The notes under the pieces: model-generated
Databases searched by the model: none
What the model was told of the DNA's origin: nothing
Seen by the model: only the letters and a program-made list of their open reading frames with translations
Assembly: GCF_000355905.1 (NCBI RefSeq)
Contig: NZ_APLF01000010.1
Coordinates: 1-64,000 of the forward strand
DNA: 64,000 bases
Origin: Psychroflexus gondwanensis ACAM 44
Lineage (GTDB): Bacteria; Bacteroidota; Bacteroidia; Flavobacteriales; Flavobacteriaceae
Reading direction: 5' to 3'
Part shown: piece after piece, positions 45,837 to 53,590 of the stretch
Layout: every line of letters starts with the position of its first letter
Numbering within the stretch: the first letter of the stretch is position 1
Made by a program: the position numbers and the translations under genes

Positions 45837-48536
45837 TTGAATAAACTATCCATATTAAAACATATACTACCATTCCTATTTGTTTTGATAGGAATGTTTA
45901 GTTATTCCCAAACCCAAATTGAAGGAACTATACAAGACAGCTTAGGAAATCCTATAGGCTACGTGAACGTATTACTTCAGCCAGTTGAGAGCAGCAGAAT
46001 TTTGGCTTATACCGCTACTCAACAAGATGGCAATTATCAACTCAACGTTAACAAAATAGGTGAGTTGAAAGTAGTATTTGTCTCTTTAGGCTATTCCAAA
46101 AAAGAAATCATAATCAACCTCAACGGTCAAGAGTCCATTGAAGTTAATGCCGTCCTTTTTGAAGAAGAAATGCTATTAGAGAATGTTAATATTGAGGGAG
46201 AACGACCCATTTCTATAAAAAAGGACACTATAATATTCGATGCGGATAGTTTTAGACGTGGTAGTGAAGTAGTGGTTGAAGATTTACTCAAAAATCTGCC
46301 TGGTGTGCAAGTCGACGGCGATGGCACCATAAAAGTAGGTGATCGTGAAATTGAACGACTCATGGTAGATGGCGACGATTTGTTTGAAAAAGGCTACAAA
46401 GTCTTGAGTAAGAATATGACTTCGGATGCCGTAGATAAAATTGAAATCTATGATAAGTATTCAAGTAACAAGCTACTCAAAGGCATTGAGGAGAGTGACC
46501 GGGTTGCTATGAATATTAAACTAAAAGACGACTACAACCAACAGTGGTTTGGAAATGCAGATGTTGGTATTGGAGGTTTGGATAAATTATACCAAAAAAA
46601 CAGAGTAAACCTGATGTCTTTTGGTAAAAAAAGTAAGTACTACTTCTTAGGTAATTCTAATAATATAGGCGAAGACGCTATTGGAGATGTGAGCCAAATG
46701 ATTAGGCCAATGCGGTTTAATCAACCAGGAAGTGTTGGGGATGGCGAACGTGCCAGTTCTTTAATCAGTCTTTATACAAATGTACCTCAATTAAAACGAG
46801 AGCGTACCAATTTTAATGACTCCAGACTGGTTTCCTTAAATGCGATTCATAATCTGAGTGAGGATATGAAACTGCGAACACTTGGATTTTTCAATTGGGA
46901 CAAAAATGAATTTTTCAGAAACACTGCAACTCAGTTTTTACTCAACGATAAAAACTTTACCAATACAGAAGATTTTTCCCTCACAAAAAACAAGTTTTTA
47001 GGTTTTGGAAAAATGGATTACACCTATGATATTTCAGACAACCAAATGCTAGAATATACGGGAAGTTTCAATAGTAGTGATATAAATTCTGACAGCAACT
47101 TGATTTTCAATGGAAATTCTACTCTAGAAAGCTTGCAAGATGATAATCAACAGATAGACCAAAAATTGTTGTACACCCATAAACTCAATGAGAAAGAAGT
47201 ACTTTTGTTGAGCGGAAGATACATCAATGATAAAAGTCCTCAAACTTATGTCAACAATCAATTTCTATTTGCTGATCTATTTGAGGATGAAAATAATATT
47301 GAGAATGTGGGTCAATTCAGTCAAAACACCATGGATTTTTATGGTACCGAAATTGAATATAAAAATCGTAAAGAGAACAAAAATTTAATTGAAGTGGTCG
47401 TAGGAGCAACTTACCGTAAAGACCAATTAGAATCTACTTTTCAATTAATAGACGAAAATGAAATCCGCATTGAACCTGAAGACTTTCAAAATCTAACGAA
47501 TTACGAAGTTTTAGACTTTTATGCCAAAGGAGATTACCTTTATAAATTAGGAGAAAACCTCAACCTAACCGGGAAAATTGAAGCACATCAATTGATGAAT
47601 AGTCTGGAAAATATCAATCAGGTAAATCAAAACCAAGACTTTTTTTATTTGCAACCCCAGTTAGGCATACGTTGGAAGTTGAATGACCAAAATACTCTTT
47701 TAGGCAGTTATACCTACTCTACCAATAATGCTTCTATCATCGATGTATATCCAAATAATATTTTGACCAACTTCAGGGGATTTATTCTTGGCTTTGGGAA
47801 GCCTACACAACTTAATTCGAGCAATTATATCCTAAACTATAGACTAGGTAACTTTGGGGATAAATTCTTTGCAAATGCGAGTGTCAATTATATCCAAAAT
47901 CATGATTTTTTCTCCAACCGTTCTTTCATTCAGCAAGAATTTCAAATCAATGAGAAGATATTAATTGAAAATCAGGAATTGTTTTCTGCAAATACCACTG
48001 TTGACCGCTATATAAAAGCTATTTCGTCTAACCTGAAGTTGAAATTGAATTATAGCCAGACCAACTTTATCAACTTTGTGAATCAGTCTGGACAACGTGA
48101 AATCAAAAACCAGAGTTATAGTTATGGACTGGAGTTAAGATCGGGTTTCCTATCGGGGTTTAATTACCATGTAGGGACAGAATTTAGAACTTCTGAAGTA
48201 AAGACCTTACAGAACAATTTCAGCAACACCTTCAGCAATACGGATAACTTTACTTTTTTAGATTTAAGTTATGTGTTTTCAGACCGATTTAATATGTCGC
48301 TGAATACAGAGTATTATTACTTTGGAAATCTGGAAAGCGATAACGACTATTATTTTTCAGACTTATCTGCTATGTACATTACTAAAAACAAAAAACTCAA
48401 TTTTGGCTTAAGTGCCAAAAACCTTTTTGACACTCGAACCTTTAGGAACTTCAATATTACAGATATTTCTACAAGTACAACTAGCTATAGACTTCTCCCA
48501 AGAATTATCTTGCTTAATGTGAATTTTAAATTTTAG
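45837..48536 (+). CDS. Outer-membrane beta-barrel protein, TonB-receptor-like, with CarboxypepD-regulatory domain
   Basis: 899 residues. Signal peptide ending FSYSQT, then a carboxypeptidase-regulatory-like fold (about 25-110; IEGTIQDSLGNPIGYVNVLL), a plug-like domain (about 120-230; VVEDLLKNLPGVQVDGDG, ERLMVDGDDLF) and a beta-barrel to the end, with terminal residue Phe (NVNFKF). It starts with TTG; no ATG fits the signal peptide. It probably imports, exports or binds a ligand together with the GLPGLI protein. The last 6 bp, including its stop, lie within the right copy of the mscL repeat, and it overlaps the end of mscL by 11 bp on the opposite strand. Confidence 0.9.
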   Translation: MNKLSILKHILPFLFVLIGMFSYSQTQIEGTIQDSLGNPIGYVNVLLQPVESSRILAYTATQQDGNYQLNVNKIGELKVVFVSLGYSKKEIIINLNGQESIEVNAVLFEEEMLLENVNIEGERPISIKKDTIIFDADSFRRGSEVVVEDLLKNLPGVQVDGDGTIKVGDREIERLMVDGDDLFEKGYKVLSKNMTSDAVDKIEIYDKYSSNKLLKGIEESDRVAMNIKLKDDYNQQWFGNADVGIGGLDKLYQKNRVNLMSFGKKSKYYFLGNSNNIGEDAIGDVSQMIRPMRFNQPGSVGDGERASSLISLYTNVPQLKRERTNFNDSRLVSLNAIHNLSEDMKLRTLGFFNWDKNEFFRNTATQFLLNDKNFTNTEDFSLTKNKFLGFGKMDYTYDISDNQMLEYTGSFNSSDINSDSNLIFNGNSTLESLQDDNQQIDQKLLYTHKLNEKEVLLLSGRYINDKSPQTYVNNQFLFADLFEDENNIENVGQFSQNTMDFYGTEIEYKNRKENKNLIEVVVGATYRKDQLESTFQLIDENEIRIEPEDFQNLTNYEVLDFYAKGDYLYKLGENLNLTGKIEAHQLMNSLENINQVNQNQDFFYLQPQLGIRWKLNDQNTLLGSYTYSTNNASIIDVYPNNILTNFRGFILGFGKPTQLNSSNYILNYRLGNFGDKFFANASVNYIQNHDFFSNRSFIQQEFQINEKILIENQELFSANTTVDRYIKAISSNLKLKLNYSQTNFINFVNQSGQREIKNQSYSYGLELRSGFLSGFNYHVGTEFRTSEVKTLQNNFSNTFSNTDNFTFLDLSYVFSDRFNMSLNTEYYYFGNLESDNDYYFSDLSAMYITKNKKLNFGLSAKNLFDTRTFRNFNITDISTSTTSYRLLPRIILLNVNFKF

Positions 48537-48957
48537 ACTTATTTTGTTCCTTAAGTAAGTCACGTATTTCAGCTAAAAGTTCAATGTTTTTGGGAGTAGT
48601 TTCAGCCGGATTGGTTTCATCCTCAGACTTTGTTCTTAATCTATTTATGATCTTGATGACTGCAAAAATAGATAAGGCAATGATCAAAAAGTCTATGGAC
48701 GTTTGGAAAAAGTTACCGTAGGTTAATTGCATAGCCTCATGAGTGATGACGCCATTTTGTATAATTTCCTCTCTTAAGACTAGGCTAAGCTCTTTAAAAT
48801 TGACATTTCCTATTACAATACCCAAAAGTGGCATCACGACATCATCCACCAAGGAGGTCACAATTTTGCTAAAGGCGGTCCCGATAATGATACCGATTGC
48901 CATATCGAACATATTCCCCTTAATAGCGAATTCTTTAAATTCTTTAATGATTTTCAT
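48526..48957 (-). CDS. mscL: Large-conductance mechanosensitive channel
   Basis: 143 residues; the homopentameric channel that opens under membrane tension to release solutes on osmotic downshock. N-terminal amphipathic helix (KEFKEFAIKGNMFDMAIG), first membrane helix with the gate region (IGIIIGTAFSKIVTSLVDD), second membrane helix (IDFLIIALSIFAVIKII) and a charged C-terminal helix (LLAEIRDLLKEQ). The final codon and stop come from sequence outside the repeated block, so this gene appears to have been re-ended by the insertion; the protein differs from the putative ancestral form only in its last residue. Confidence 0.96.
   Translation of the reverse strand: MKIIKEFKEFAIKGNMFDMAIGIIIGTAFSKIVTSLVDDVVMPLLGIVIGNVNFKELSLVLREEIIQNGVITHEAMQLTYGNFFQTSIDFLIIALSIFAVIKIINRLRTKSEDETNPAETTPKNIELLAEIRDLLKEQNKSKI
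48531..48645. repeat. Direct repeat, right copy (within intact mscL)
   Basis: Counterpart of 44321-44435, 4210 bp away; 111 of 115 bases identical. This copy is joined to the rest of mscL. Confidence 0.95.
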
Positions 48958-48996
48958 CTGAAAGTAATTTTAATTTAAACTGAAAAAGTTAAGTCT

Positions 48997-49992
48997 TTAA
49001 GAAAGATGAATTTCGGTAGGCATTTCAAAAGTAATAGGCTTGGAGGTAAGGTCTTTAGACTCCAGTCTGTTAATGAGTAATTCTGCAGCTTTAGATCCAA
49101 TTTTCATTGCATTTTGATCTATATAGTCGATTCTTGGATAGCTCAAAAGTGAGTTTTTCTCGTCTGAAAATCCAATCAGCGGGATTTCAGAACTGGTATT
49201 AGGCTTTTCTGATTTTAAAATACTCTTAAACATGAGGGAAGAGGTATTATCTGCTGAAATGACACCATCGATCTCCTGCATAGATAAAAAGGCTTTAATG
49301 AGCCCATGAGGGTCTGAAGATGCCGTAAGGTCTAAACTTAGACTGTGGTTGACTTCTATGCCCTTATCCCTAAGAGCGTTTTCATAACCTTCTTTTCTCA
49401 ACTGACCTAAGTTTAGGTCCTCGATATTGCTTACAAAAGCAATTTTAGTTTTGCCTTTAGAAATTAAAATTCGCGTGGCATCATAAACCGATTTCTTATC
49501 ATCAATCACCACCTTATCGCAGTCAACTTGATCTGTAGTCCGATCAAACAACACTAATCCTTTTTTATTCAGTGCAATTTGGTCTATATGTTTAAAATCA
49601 TCCTGAGCTAGACTTTCTGAAGATAACGAAAGAATAAAACCATCTACTCGTCCTTGCATCAATAAATCAAGACTTTGCGCCTCTTTTTTCAACTGGTCGT
49701 GACTTACGCAGACGATGGTATCGTAATTATGTTCCGCCGCATAGTCTTCTATGCCATGAAGTACTTGAGCGAAAAAAGGATTGAGGATATCAGGGATAAT
49801 CACCCCTATCGTATTGGTTTTATTTACTTTAAGTGCAAGAGCTGTTTTATTGGGTCTATAATTATAAAGTTCAGCTGCTTCTTTGATTCGCTTTTTGGTG
49901 CCTTCACTAATATCTTTAGCATCGTGAAGTGCCTTAGACACTGTTGAGACAGAGACGTTTAGTTGCTTGGCAAGTTCTTTTAGAGTGATCAT
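48997..49992 (-). CDS. LacI-family transcriptional regulator
   Basis: 331 residues. The N-terminal LacI helix-turn-helix and hinge helix (ITLKELAKQLNVSVSTVSKAL, about 1-50, with the hinge at YRPNKTALAL) is followed by a periplasmic-binding-protein-like effector domain (TIGVIIPDILNPFFAQVL, VDGFILSLSSES). It lies next to the GH3 beta-glucosidase gene, so its effector is probably a sugar from the locus. Its own promoter contains an inverted repeat overlapping the -7 element, which suggests autoregulation. Confidence 0.95.
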   Translation of the reverse strand: MITLKELAKQLNVSVSTVSKALHDAKDISEGTKKRIKEAAELYNYRPNKTALALKVNKTNTIGVIIPDILNPFFAQVLHGIEDYAAEHNYDTIVCVSHDQLKKEAQSLDLLMQGRVDGFILSLSSESLAQDDFKHIDQIALNKKGLVLFDRTTDQVDCDKVVIDDKKSVYDATRILISKGKTKIAFVSNIEDLNLGQLRKEGYENALRDKGIEVNHSLSLDLTASSDPHGLIKAFLSMQEIDGVISADNTSSLMFKSILKSEKPNTSSEIPLIGFSDEKNSLLSYPRIDYIDQNAMKIGSKAAELLINRLESKDLTSKPITFEMPTEIHLS

Positions 49993-49999
49993 AACAGAT

Positions 50000-50032
50000 T
50001 AGCGTATCCTTAATATGATCAAACATACGCTA
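50000..50032 (-). promoter_or_regulatory. Inverted repeat overlapping the lacI-type promoter (candidate operator)
   Basis: TAGCGTAT (50000-50007) and ATACGCTA (50025-50032) are perfect 8-bp arms separated by 17 bp. The right arm overlaps the minus-strand -7 element TATGTTTG (50020-50027). The gene starts at 49992, so the left arm covers the leader. Confidence 0.55.
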
Positions 50033-50193
50033 TTTTAATAAGTCTTTAAATTTATTTTTTTACTAATTTAATAGATTTTAAACCATCTTTTACCTGACTA
50101 TTAGCCTAATAGAGTTAATAGCCTTGGCCTCCCAATCACATAATTTTGAGCGATCAAAACCAGTAGTGATTGAGACAACTCCCTTCAAAACTT

Positions 50194-52467
50194 TTAGAGT
50201 TCAAAAGAGCTTGAAAGTTGAGCTTGAGAATCTTCACCAACATAAACCTGAAAACTTCCCTCTTCTATTAAAAATTCACCGTCGTTGTTATAAAATCCAA
50301 GCTGTTTATCTTGAAGTTGAAAGCTTAAAACCCTGCTTTCTCCTGTGTTAAGCTCCACCTGTTCAAAAGCTTTTAATTCTCTAACGGGTCTAGTGACACT
50401 TGCAAATTCATCCTGCAGATAAAGTTGTGTAGTGACTTTTCCAGATTTTTGGCCTGTGTTTGTCACCCTTACAGAGACACTCACAGTCTTGTTTTCGGTA
50501 TATGAATTATCAATTGTTAACTCCTCAAAATCGAAAGTAGTATAACTTAACCCAAAGCCAAAAGGATATAAGGGCGTGTGCTTTTCATCGGTGTAGTGAG
50601 ACCAAAATACCTCTCCAGGAGATGGGAGTTTAGGTCTTCCGGTCGATTTATGGTTGTAATAAATAGGAACTTGCCCGACATGACGTGGAAACGTCATCGG
50701 TAATTTTCCACTAGGATTGTAATCCCCATAAAGGATTTCAGCGATCGCGTTACCACTTTCAGATCCTAAATGCCATGCTTCTACTATCGCGGGGATGTGC
50801 TCATCTGCCCAAGGTATAGCTAGAGGTCTTCCATTTTGTAAAACCAAGACAATGTTGGGGTTTACCTTATACACTTGCTCTAAGAGGTCTTGTTGTACTC
50901 CTGGCAAATCCAATCGAGTTCTGCTTCGACCTTCTCCGCTCTGTAAACCATGCTCCCCTAACACCATGATGACTACATCCGCAGATTTGGCTGTAGCAAT
51001 AGCCTCAGGAAAACCACTTTTATCGGTGTTATTTATAGTTAGCTCTTGTGTAAATTGCTTTTTCCCCGTGACCACATCTGCACCCTTAGAATAACTATAG
51101 TTATTTTTAGTGTACGCATTTAGACCTTCTAAAACAGAAACAGCAGTGCCATCATCCGCAGCGATTCTCCAACTCCCTAAAGGAGACGTTTTATCATCTG
51201 CTAAAGCTCCAATCACTGCAATGTTTTGTCCTGAAGATTTTAGAGGTAACGTATTGTTCTCATTTTTTAAGAGAACAATCGATTTTTTGGCCATATCCAA
51301 AACATCTTTTTTGAACTTTGGATTGTAAATTGTTTCCTTTTCCCTTTCTATTGAACAATACTTATAGGGATCTTCAAAAAGACCTAATTCGAATTTAACT
51401 TTCAGAATACGACGTGCGGCATCAGTGATAAGTGCTTCATCGACTTCACCATCTTTCACAAGACTCACCAATTGCTCTACATAATGGTAGGATTCCATGT
51501 CCATATCGGATCCTGCAATAACTCCTGACTTAGCTGCTTCACGGCCATTTTTTGCAAGACCATGTGCAACCATTTCACCTACAGAATCCCAGTCTGAAAC
51601 CACAAAACCCTGAAAGTCCCATTTCTCTTTTAAAATATCTCTTAGCAGAAATTTATCTCCAGTAGAAGGAATCCCGTTAACCACATTAAAGGCGTTCATC
51701 ACCGTCTTTACCTCTGCGTCTAAAGAAGCTCGAAAAGGGGGGAACACCACATTGTAAAGAGTTGAAGTTCCAATATCTACTGTATTGTATTCTCGACCTG
51801 CCTCTGCAAACCCGTAGGCTGCAAAATGTTTTGCAGTAGCGGCAACCGTGTTCACCGCAGATAAATCATCGCCTTGAAACCCTCGTATTCTAGCTTTAGC
51901 AATTTCGCTTCCCAAAAAAGGATCTTCACCAGCTCCTTCCATAACACGACCCCAACGAGCGTCTCTAGAAATATCAACCATTGGTGCAAACGTCCAATTG
52001 ATGCCGGCCGCAGAAGCTTCTTCAGCAGCGACTTCTGCAGATCTTTGGATGGCTTTTAGATCCCAACTTGCGGCTTCGGCAAGTGGAATAGGGCTTATAG
52101 TCTTATATCCATGAATTACATCGAAGCCAAAAATTAGCGGGATCCCCAATCTGCTTTCTTCTACTGCTAGTTTTTGAACAGCCTTGATGTTTTCTACTCC
52201 ATGAACGTTTAGCATGGAACCAACCAAGCCTTTTTTAATCTGTTCTAGCTTATTGGCCGCTCTGCCTTCATTGGGTTGAGGCCCCGTAAAGTCCATAAAC
52301 CCACTGTACTGGTTCATCTGGCCAATTTTCTCTTCCAGAGTCATTTTAGCCAAAAGCTCTTGCACTTGGGCGTCGATAGTTTTGGAGGAATTTATATTTG
52401 CAGGGTTTTGCTGACAAGATAAAATGAGTATAGCAATACTCATATAAATAAAATGTTTAAAATTCAT
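50194..52467 (-). CDS. bglX: GH3 beta-glucosidase (BglX-like), exported lipoprotein
   Basis: 757 residues. Lipobox AILILSC (Cys18). Glycoside hydrolase family 3: the N-terminal TIM barrel has GIPLIFGFDVIHGYKT, KHFAAYG and the nucleophile Asp292 in GFVVSDWDS; the C-terminal domain has VMVLGEHGLQSGEGRSR with the likely acid/base Glu region; a fibronectin III-like domain ends the protein. It releases glucose from the non-reducing end of beta-gluco-oligosaccharides in the periplasm or at the surface. It follows the SusCD operon terminator and so has its own promoter, and precedes the LacI-family gene. Confidence 0.95.
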   Translation of the reverse strand: MNFKHFIYMSIAILILSCQQNPANINSSKTIDAQVQELLAKMTLEEKIGQMNQYSGFMDFTGPQPNEGRAANKLEQIKKGLVGSMLNVHGVENIKAVQKLAVEESRLGIPLIFGFDVIHGYKTISPIPLAEAASWDLKAIQRSAEVAAEEASAAGINWTFAPMVDISRDARWGRVMEGAGEDPFLGSEIAKARIRGFQGDDLSAVNTVAATAKHFAAYGFAEAGREYNTVDIGTSTLYNVVFPPFRASLDAEVKTVMNAFNVVNGIPSTGDKFLLRDILKEKWDFQGFVVSDWDSVGEMVAHGLAKNGREAAKSGVIAGSDMDMESYHYVEQLVSLVKDGEVDEALITDAARRILKVKFELGLFEDPYKYCSIEREKETIYNPKFKKDVLDMAKKSIVLLKNENNTLPLKSSGQNIAVIGALADDKTSPLGSWRIAADDGTAVSVLEGLNAYTKNNYSYSKGADVVTGKKQFTQELTINNTDKSGFPEAIATAKSADVVIMVLGEHGLQSGEGRSRTRLDLPGVQQDLLEQVYKVNPNIVLVLQNGRPLAIPWADEHIPAIVEAWHLGSESGNAIAEILYGDYNPSGKLPMTFPRHVGQVPIYYNHKSTGRPKLPSPGEVFWSHYTDEKHTPLYPFGFGLSYTTFDFEELTIDNSYTENKTVSVSVRVTNTGQKSGKVTTQLYLQDEFASVTRPVRELKAFEQVELNTGESRVLSFQLQDKQLGFYNNDGEFLIEEGSFQVYVGEDSQAQLSSSFEL

Positions 52468-52588
52468 GTGTTGTTTATTGTGCGGTTTACTTATTCGAAT
52501 GATTAATTAGATTTTACAAATACTTGTTTAAAAATAGTATTCATAAAAGAACGTTTGACAAATCAAATCAGACTTATTTAAAGCAATA

Positions 52589-52627
52589 ATATCAAAAAGA
52601 GGATGTTTGAATCCTCTTTTTTGATAT
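52589..52627 (-). terminator. Long hairpin terminator after the SusCD operon
   Basis: ATATCAAAAAGAGGAT pairs with ATCCTCTTTTTTGATAT around GTTTGA, with one bulged base. It follows the last lipoprotein gene of the operon on the minus strand and separates it from bglX. Confidence 0.85.
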
Positions 52628-52652
52628 TGATAAGAAACTTATGATATTATGC

Positions 52653-53579
52653 CTATTCTTCTGAAGTAATTATAAACCACCAGTCAAACTCAGAATTACC
52701 ATCAGTTATCTTTAAAGTCATTTCATTAGGCTCAGAACGATCAAATATTTGATAATTGTGTGTACCCGTATAGTAACCTATAAACCCTAGTCCTGATAGA
52801 CTAATAGTTTCTGCACCACCAGGATTGATGAGTTGCCAGGTAGTTTGAAAATCTTCAAGAGGTAAATTTTCTATATCATCACCATTAGGCGTTCCGCCGG
52901 AGCTGCCCAATTGATCTACATAAGCACCTCGTCCAAATACAGTCCCTGAAGTATCATCGTTATTGACGTTTGTAATAAGCTTGAAGGTTCCGTCTGAATC
53001 AAAAATATAGCGATCATCATACATTCCTACACCAACTTTTTCTTCAGGAGCTACACCGAAAAATTCAACAGGTATATTCCCACCAACAGGACCTAGACCA
53101 AAATGACCTGGCACTGAAGATTTAATTCTCCATGTTTTTGAAGTGACAGCATCAGGATTATTGGGATCAAAATCATAGAGCTTAGCCTTTAATTCTACAG
53201 GCGGTTCATAAGTTGCTAAAACCTCAACATCAAATGTTTCAGATGAAGAAACACCACCTTTACCGTAAGCTATAACGGAAATAGTATAAGAATTAACACC
53301 TAAAGTGGAAAATATAAAAGATGCTGATCCTGATGGGGCATTCTTTTTATTGGATTGGTAAACAAAACCATAAGAGATTGCATTGTCTGCTTTGGCTGTA
53401 AAAATAACTTCTCCAGAGCCATCGCCATTAGGATTTTCGCTATCGGCACCAATGATTTCTGCAGTAATATCAATATTTGATGGGGCATTAATTTCCCCAA
53501 ATTGTTGATCATCATCCTGGCAACTTACTATAACAAGCAGTACAAGAAGACTTAGAATTATGTGATTATATTTTTTCAT
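52653..53579 (-). CDS. PUL surface lipoprotein, probable glycan-binding protein
   Basis: 308 residues. Lipobox VIVSC (Cys20) followed by an Asp-rich stretch (QDDDQQ), typical of surface-exported Bacteroidota lipoproteins. A PKD/fibronectin-like domain (about 30-125) precedes a unique domain (about 140-308) with KTWRIKSSVPGHFGLGPVGG, VGVGMYDDRYIFDSDGTF and a terminal EFDWWFIITSEE. No catalytic motif is recognised. The place right after SusD and the PKD lipoprotein suggests a surface glycan-binding role. Similar domains are found in front of GH16 laminarinases of marine Flavobacteria as I recall, but that cannot be verified here. Confidence 0.8.
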   Translation of the reverse strand: MKKYNHIILSLLVLLVIVSCQDDDQQFGEINAPSNIDITAEIIGADSENPNGDGSGEVIFTAKADNAISYGFVYQSNKKNAPSGSASFIFSTLGVNSYTISVIAYGKGGVSSSETFDVEVLATYEPPVELKAKLYDFDPNNPDAVTSKTWRIKSSVPGHFGLGPVGGNIPVEFFGVAPEEKVGVGMYDDRYIFDSDGTFKLITNVNNDDTSGTVFGRGAYVDQLGSSGGTPNGDDIENLPLEDFQTTWQLINPGGAETISLSGLGFIGYYTGTHNYQIFDRSEPNEMTLKITDGNSEFDWWFIITSEE

Positions 53580-53590
53580 TGTCTAAAAAT

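Larger units (their letters stand above)
44436..48530. mobile_element. Candidate inserted segment bounded by the mscL direct repeats
   Basis: About 4.1 kb between two direct copies of the mscL 3' end. It holds two palindromes, a small secreted peptide gene, a GLPGLI gene and an outer-membrane receptor-like gene, all on the plus strand, opposite to the genes on either side. No transposase, integrase or terminal inverted repeats are visible. The layout fits single-crossover integration of a circular molecule carrying an mscL end, or a tandem-duplication event; inference only. Confidence 0.55.

Noticed and set aside
50124-50351. 75-codon plus-strand frame opposite the bglX 3' end
   Set aside because: Mostly antisense to bglX, with no signal or motif of its own.
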